DNA of 9,709 nt. Origin: Parvibaculum sp. (lineage in GTDB: Bacteria > Pseudomonadota > Alphaproteobacteria > Parvibaculales > Parvibaculaceae). Shown piece after piece: positions 6,188 through 9,709 of the stretch; within the stretch, counting starts at the first letter, position 1, and every line of letters starts with the position of its first letter. A model generated the notes under the pieces. That model made no database searches and was not told the DNA's origin. It saw only the letters and a program-made list of their open reading frames with translations. A program made the translations under genes and the position numbers. The stretch covers positions 1-9,709 of the forward strand of contig JAGUWA010000242.1 in the NCBI GenBank assembly GCA_020062605.1, read 5' to 3'.

Positions 6188-7054
6188 CTAGTCGATTTCC
6201 AGGCCGTTCATATCCGAATGAGGCTGCGCCGCAGCCGTCCGCTTCTGGTGATACCTGTAGCGGAGCACCGCGACCGGGATCGAAGCGAGATAAATCGCCC
6301 CGAGGCCCGTGAAGGCAATCCACGGAAAATTGAGAATGACGGCCGCGCTCATGCCGACGAGCAGGAGCACAGGCAGCACCATGTCCCGGCGGATGCGCAG
6401 CCCCATGCGCTTGCCCGAGAAGGTCGGGATCTGACTTACCATCAGAAATGCAATGACGAGTACGAGCGCGGCTATGAGAAGTGGCGTCTCCTTGACCCAT
6501 TCAACGCCGATGAAAGAGAGATAGAGCGGCATCATGACGAGACCGGCGGCCGCGGGCGACGGCACACCCACGAAGTAATTCCCTGCCCAGACCGGCTTGT
6601 CGGGATCTTCGAGCGCCACATTGAAACGGGCGAGACGCAAGGCGCAGCAGACGGAGAATCCGAGCACGGCGATCCAGCCAAGTCCGCCGATCTCGCCCAG
6701 AGACCAGAGATAGAGGATCACGACGGGCGCAACGCCGAAATTCACAAAATCGGTAAGCGAGTCCAGTTCCGCACCGAAGCGCGTGGAGCCCCGCAACATG
6801 CGCGCGATGCGACCGTCCAATGCATCGAAGACGGACGCTATGATGATCGCGGCTACCGCTGCTTCGAAACGGCCTTCGATGGCAAAACGGATGGCAGTGA
6901 GCCCCGCACAGAGCGCAAGGACCGTAAGCGAATTCGGGACGATGGTGCGCACAGGCAGTTGCGAAAATTGCCGTGCGCGGCGCTCGCGCATGGTTTCGGT
7001 CGCCCGGAAGCCCGGACCGGGGCGCGGCTCGAAGGGTGGAATGGAGCCTGCCAT
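6188..7054 (-). CDS. pssA: CDP-diacylglycerol--serine O-phosphatidyltransferase
   Basis: This inner-membrane enzyme makes phosphatidylserine and CMP from CDP-diacylglycerol and L-serine, the committed step to phosphatidylethanolamine. At 288 residues it is a multi-spanning CDP-alcohol phosphatidyltransferase (type II PssA), not the soluble E. coli type. The family signature is complete: D77-x2-D80-G81-x2-A84-R85-x8-G94-x3-D98-x3-D102, whose aspartates bind metal and catalyse. The conserved block FVGVPSPAAAG (161-171) is also present. About eight membrane helices can be drawn between residues 36 and 266; the first ~33 residues are a basic cytoplasmic extension rich in Arg and Pro. ATG 7054 is used; M22 is a possible later start. 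It follows psd by 39 nt on the same strand, so the two are probably co-transcribed and act in sequence. No clear terminator was found after its stop. Confidence 0.95.
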   Translation of the reverse strand: MAGSIPPFEPRPGPGFRATETMRERRARQFSQLPVRTIVPNSLTVLALCAGLTAIRFAIEGRFEAAVAAIIIASVFDALDGRIARMLRGSTRFGAELDSLTDFVNFGVAPVVILYLWSLGEIGGLGWIAVLGFSVCCALRLARFNVALEDPDKPVWAGNYFVGVPSPAAAGLVMMPLYLSFIGVEWVKETPLLIAALVLVIAFLMVSQIPTFSGKRMGLRIRRDMVLPVLLLVGMSAAVILNFPWIAFTGLGAIYLASIPVAVLRYRYHQKRTAAAQPHSDMNGLEID

Positions 7055-7093
7055 CTATTTCAATCCCTTGCACTCAAAGTCCGAGCTCGTTCC

Positions 7094-7774
7094 CTAGAGA
7101 TGGTGAGGTTCGACGGAGATCGAATCCGCCAGTACCGTTTCACCGGCTATTGCCGTCTGACCGACCGCAACGAGGGGGACGGCGCCCTGCGGCAGATAGA
7201 CGTCGAGCCGACTGCCGAAACGAATAATCCCGAAGCGTTCGCCCGCCGCGAGATCGTGTCCCTCGCGGACGTCGCAAACGATGCGTCGTGCCACAAGACC
7301 GGCAATCTGCACGACGACGATCTGCTCACCATCCGCACGCTCGATCAGCAGCGAATTGCGCTCGTTGGCATCGCTTGCCTTGTCGAGATCGGCATTGAGG
7401 AAAAGCCCCGGCCGATAGGCCACACGCTTCACCTTGCCCGCTACGGGAGAGCGGTTCACGTGGCAGTTGAAGACGTTCATGAAGATGCTCACACGCGTGC
7501 GCGTCATGTCGCCGAGACCGAGTTCCTCCGGCGGAGAGGCTTCGGTGATCATGTTCACAACGCCATCGGCCGGACTGATGACGAGACCTTCCCGAGACGG
7601 GGTTACGCGATCCGGATCGCGGAAAAAATAGACACACCAGAGCGTCAGGATGACGCCAATCCATCCGAGCGGATTCCAGATCAGGAAGAGCACGACGGTG
7701 ACCGCGGCGAAAATGAGCACCCAGCGGTGTCCTTCGCGATGTATGGGCGTCAGTATCGACGTAATGCTGTCCAT
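7094..7774 (-). CDS. psd: Phosphatidylserine decarboxylase proenzyme, short type
   Basis: This pyruvoyl-dependent enzyme decarboxylates phosphatidylserine to phosphatidylethanolamine. The 226-residue length fits the short bacterial form. Two membrane helices span about 18-51. The likely self-cleavage triad is visible: D70 in SPADG (67-71), H105 in FNCHVNRSP (102-110), and S188 in the cleavage motif FGS (186-188), which would give a small pyruvoyl-bearing alpha chain of about 39 residues. The frame is open upstream to 7984, but I chose ATG 7774 because GAGAAGAG ends 4 nt before it, the family N-terminus begins there, and the upstream extension is arginine-rich and overlaps the ABC gene. It lies 80 nt after the ABC exporter stop and 39 nt before pssA, whose product supplies its substrate. 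Confidence 0.95.
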   Translation of the reverse strand: MDSITSILTPIHREGHRWVLIFAAVTVVLFLIWNPLGWIGVILTLWCVYFFRDPDRVTPSREGLVISPADGVVNMITEASPPEELGLGDMTRTRVSIFMNVFNCHVNRSPVAGKVKRVAYRPGLFLNADLDKASDANERNSLLIERADGEQIVVVQIAGLVARRIVCDVREGHDLAAGERFGIIRFGSRLDVYLPQGAVPLVAVGQTAIAGETVLADSISVEPHHL

Positions 7775-7797
7775 AAAACTCTTCTCGGCCTCTTGTT

Positions 7798-7813
7798 CCC
7801 GGCAGCGGCCGGG
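7798..7813 (-). promoter_or_regulatory. GC-rich hairpin upstream of psd
   Basis: CCCGGC-AGCG-GCCGGG is a perfect 6-bp all-GC stem with a 4-nt loop, ending 23 nt before the psd start codon on the - strand. No T-run follows it on the - strand, so a simple intrinsic terminator is unlikely; a leader hairpin or an RNA-stabilising structure fits better. Such stems are common by chance in GC-rich DNA. Confidence 0.35.
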
Positions 7814-7833
7814 CTGGTGATTTCGGCGGAGTG

Positions 7834-7857
7834 TAACCCGGCACAAGGCCTGGGTTA
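7834..7857 (-). terminator. Hairpin overlapping the ABC exporter stop codon
   Basis: The arms TAACCC-GGC (7834-7842) and GCC-T-GGGTTA (7848-7857) form nine base pairs with one bulged base and a 5-nt loop. The stop codon TAA of the ABC exporter lies inside the arm at 7855-7857. No T-run follows, so termination would be partial or factor-dependent. Together with the next hairpin it could separate expression of the ABC gene from psd-pssA. Confidence 0.4.
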
Positions 7858-9709
7858 AGCAAATCCGGGGTCGACCGCGGCGCGCGCCAGTCCGCGCTCT
7901 TCCGGCACCTCCCCTTCTCCGTTCGCGGCATACTGCCGCGCCTCGCCGTCGCGTTCTTCTTCTGTCTCGCGCTGACGGTTCCACATGGCAGCATAGGCAC
8001 CGCCCAGCGTCAGAAGCTCTTCATGGCGGCCACGCTCCACCACTCTTCCATGGTCCAGGACCAGGATTTCATCCGCATCCACGACCGTCGAAAGGCGGTG
8101 GGCGATGACGAGCGTCGTACGGTTCTGCGATATCCGCCTCAAGGCCGTCTGGATGTCCTTCTCGGTATGCGTGTCCAGCGCCGAGGTCGCCTCGTCAAGC
8201 AGAAGGAGCGGCGGATTCTTCAGGATCGTCCGCGCAATCGCGACGCGCTGTTTCTCGCCTCCCGAAAGCTTCAGCCCTCGCTCGCCGACGCGCGTGTCGT
8301 AGCCCTGCGGCAGGCGTTCAATGAAACGTCCAATCTGAGCGAGTTCCGCCGCCTCGCGAACCTCCTCGTCCGTCGCATCGGGGCGCCCGTACCGAATGTT
8401 GTAGCGAATGGTATCGTTGAAAAGAACGGTGTCCTGCGGAACCATACCGATGGCCGCGCGCAGGCTGTCCTGGCGGACGTCGCGTATATCCTGCCCGTCA
8501 ATTCGCACCGCCCCTTCCGAAATGTCATAGAAGCGGAAGAGAATGCGGGCGATCGTCGACTTGCCGGCGCCCGATGGCCCGACGATCGCGAGCGTGGCGC
8601 CGGCCGGCACGCGAAAGGAAACGCCGTCGAGAATGCGGCGGTCGCGGTCATAATAGAAACTTACGTTGTCGAAGACGATTTCGCCGCCGGAAACCTCGAG
8701 AGCTCCCGCACCCGGCTTGTCCCTGATCTCGGCGGGAACCTGCAGCAGGTCGAACATGGTCTCCATGTCGATCAATGCCTGCCTGATTTCGCGATAGACC
8801 GTACCAAGAAGATTGAGCGGCTGATAGAGCTGGATGAGATAAGCATTGATCATCACGAAAGAGCCGACCGTCAGTACACCTTCCGCAATGCCATTTGCCG
8901 CCATGAGCATGAGGGCGGTGAGCCCTCCGCTGAAAATCAGCGTCTGGCCGGTGTTCAGCAAAGAGAGTGATGTCGCCGTCTTGATGGCAGCGCGTTCATA
9001 GCCCTCCATCGAACGGTTGAAGCGCCGCGTCTCGTGCTCCTCGTTACCGAAATACTTGACCGTCTCGTAGTTCAGGAGACTGTCCACGGCCTTGGTGTTT
9101 GCTTCTGTGTCGAGGTCGTTCATCTCGCGGCGAAAGCGCGTGCGCCACTCCGTCACGGAGAAGGTGAAGACCATGTAGACGATGACCGTAACGGCCGTGA
9201 CGACCGAGTACCAGATGTCGAAGGCATAGGCGAGAATGACGCAGACGAGCGCGAGTTCGATGATCGTCGGCACGATGTTGAAGAGCGAGAAACGCAGCAG
9301 AAAATCGATTCCCTTTGTGCCGCGTTCGATCACGCGCGAGAGGCCGCCCGTGCGCCGCTCCAGATGAAATCGCAGAGACAATGCATGAAGATGACGGAAG
9401 GTCTCGACCGCGAGTTCGCGCACCGCATTCTGGCCGACTTTCGCGAAAATCGCGTCGCGAAGTTGCGCCAGCGCGATCATCATGATGCGGCCGACACCAT
9501 AACTCACGATCAGCATGACGGGCACGACGATGGCAGCCTCGGCCACCGTTTCGGGCGACAGGGCGTCCACCGCTTCCTTGTAGAGGAAGGGGACATAGAC
9601 CGTGATACCCTTCGCAGCGACGAGCGCGACCATCGCCAGGACGACGCGCAAGCGCAGGTCCGCCCTGCCCTGCGGCCAGAGGCGGGGCAGCATGTTCGCG
9701 AGCGTCCGC
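7855..9709 (-). CDS. Atm1-type ABC exporter, fused permease and ATPase (5' partial)
   Basis: This half-transporter works as a homodimer in the inner membrane. Atm1/HMT1-family relatives export glutathione-linked species, such as glutathione polysulfides or metal conjugates, and link to iron-sulfur homeostasis or metal detoxification. Numbered from the internal Met at 9693, the membrane domain spans ~15-310 and the nucleotide-binding domain ~335-570. It shows Walker A GPSGAGKST (372-380), Q-loop VPQDTVLFNDTI (418-429), signature LSGGEKQRVAIARTIL (476-491), Walker B LLLLDEATSALD (496-507) and H-loop AHRLSTV (531-537). Family-typical stretches are NYETVKYFGNEEHE (208-221), LLNTGQTLIFSGGL (245-258) and REIRQALIDMETMF (301-314). 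The frame stays open past 9693 to the window edge (R-T-L-A-N before the Met), so the true start is outside. The last ~35 residues are a charged, low-complexity tail. Its transport substrate is inferred from family only. Confidence 0.92.
   Translation of the reverse strand, partial: RTLANMLPRLWPQGRADLRLRVVLAMVALVAAKGITVYVPFLYKEAVDALSPETVAEAAIVVPVMLIVSYGVGRIMMIALAQLRDAIFAKVGQNAVRELAVETFRHLHALSLRFHLERRTGGLSRVIERGTKGIDFLLRFSLFNIVPTIIELALVCVILAYAFDIWYSVVTAVTVIVYMVFTFSVTEWRTRFRREMNDLDTEANTKAVDSLLNYETVKYFGNEEHETRRFNRSMEGYERAAIKTATSLSLLNTGQTLIFSGGLTALMLMAANGIAEGVLTVGSFVMINAYLIQLYQPLNLLGTVYREIRQALIDMETMFDLLQVPAEIRDKPGAGALEVSGGEIVFDNVSFYYDRDRRILDGVSFRVPAGATLAIVGPSGAGKSTIARILFRFYDISEGAVRIDGQDIRDVRQDSLRAAIGMVPQDTVLFNDTIRYNIRYGRPDATDEEVREAAELAQIGRFIERLPQGYDTRVGERGLKLSGGEKQRVAIARTILKNPPLLLLDEATSALDTHTEKDIQTALRRISQNRTTLVIAHRLSTVVDADEILVLDHGRVVERGRHEELLTLGGAYAAMWNRQRETEEERDGEARQYAANGEGEVPEERGLARAAVDPGFA

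Noticed and set aside
6218..7858. A 546-codon open frame on the + strand across pssA and psd
   Set aside because: It is antisense to two clear enzymes, its product is rich in Arg, Asp, His and Glu without any motif, and long antisense frames are expected in GC-rich genes.
7775..7984. N-terminal extension of psd by 70 codons
   Set aside because: The extension is arginine-rich, overlaps the ABC exporter end, and the internal ATG 7774 has a strong ribosome-binding site and the family N-terminus.
8023..8970. A 315-codon open frame on the + strand inside the ABC exporter gene
   Set aside because: Antisense to Walker A, signature and Walker B motifs of the exporter; shadow frame.

Overview
The window is a densely packed, GC-rich stretch of chromosome. 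Gene families, GC-rich third codon positions, the psd-pssA pair and an Atm1-type ABC exporter suggest an alphaproteobacterium, probably Hyphomicrobiales/Parvibaculum-like; genus is a guess. No rRNA, tRNA, CRISPR array, insertion sequence or phage gene was seen.

Left part (1-2105). The window opens inside the 3' end of a sensor histidine kinase gene on the + strand; only the ATP-binding domain is recognisable. It converges, with a 10-nt gap, on a - strand gene for a two-domain protein: an N-terminal PilZ-like domain (typical c-di-GMP receptor fold) followed by a class I SAM-dependent methyltransferase. A perfect inverted repeat contains both stop codons. Upstream of the methyltransferase lie two compact dyads, one placed like a terminator for the preceding gene and one like an operator.

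Middle part (2106-6187). A 765-residue RND/MMPL-family membrane exporter lies on the - strand, upstream of and co-oriented with the PilZ-methyltransferase gene. Across a 255-nt divergent intergenic region, a + strand gene encodes a second, unrelated class I methyltransferase with an unrecognised N-terminal region, a lysine/arginine-rich linker and an acidic tail. A doubtful 53-codon ORF follows it.

Right part (6188-9709). Three - strand genes read leftward: an Atm1-type ABC exporter (5' end outside the window), then psd (phosphatidylserine decarboxylase), then pssA (phosphatidylserine synthase). PssA makes phosphatidylserine from CDP-diacylglycerol and serine, and Psd decarboxylates it to phosphatidylethanolamine, so these two genes form one pathway. 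Two GC-rich hairpins lie between the ABC gene and psd and could set differential expression.

The most interesting possibility is the left/middle cluster: histidine kinase, PilZ-methyltransferase, RND-type lipid exporter and second methyltransferase. The methyltransferase half of the PilZ protein recalls proteins annotated as related to PhcB, the 3-hydroxypalmitate methyl ester synthase of Ralstonia, so a c-di-GMP-gated signal or lipid-modification system can be proposed. This is a hypothesis, not a demonstration.
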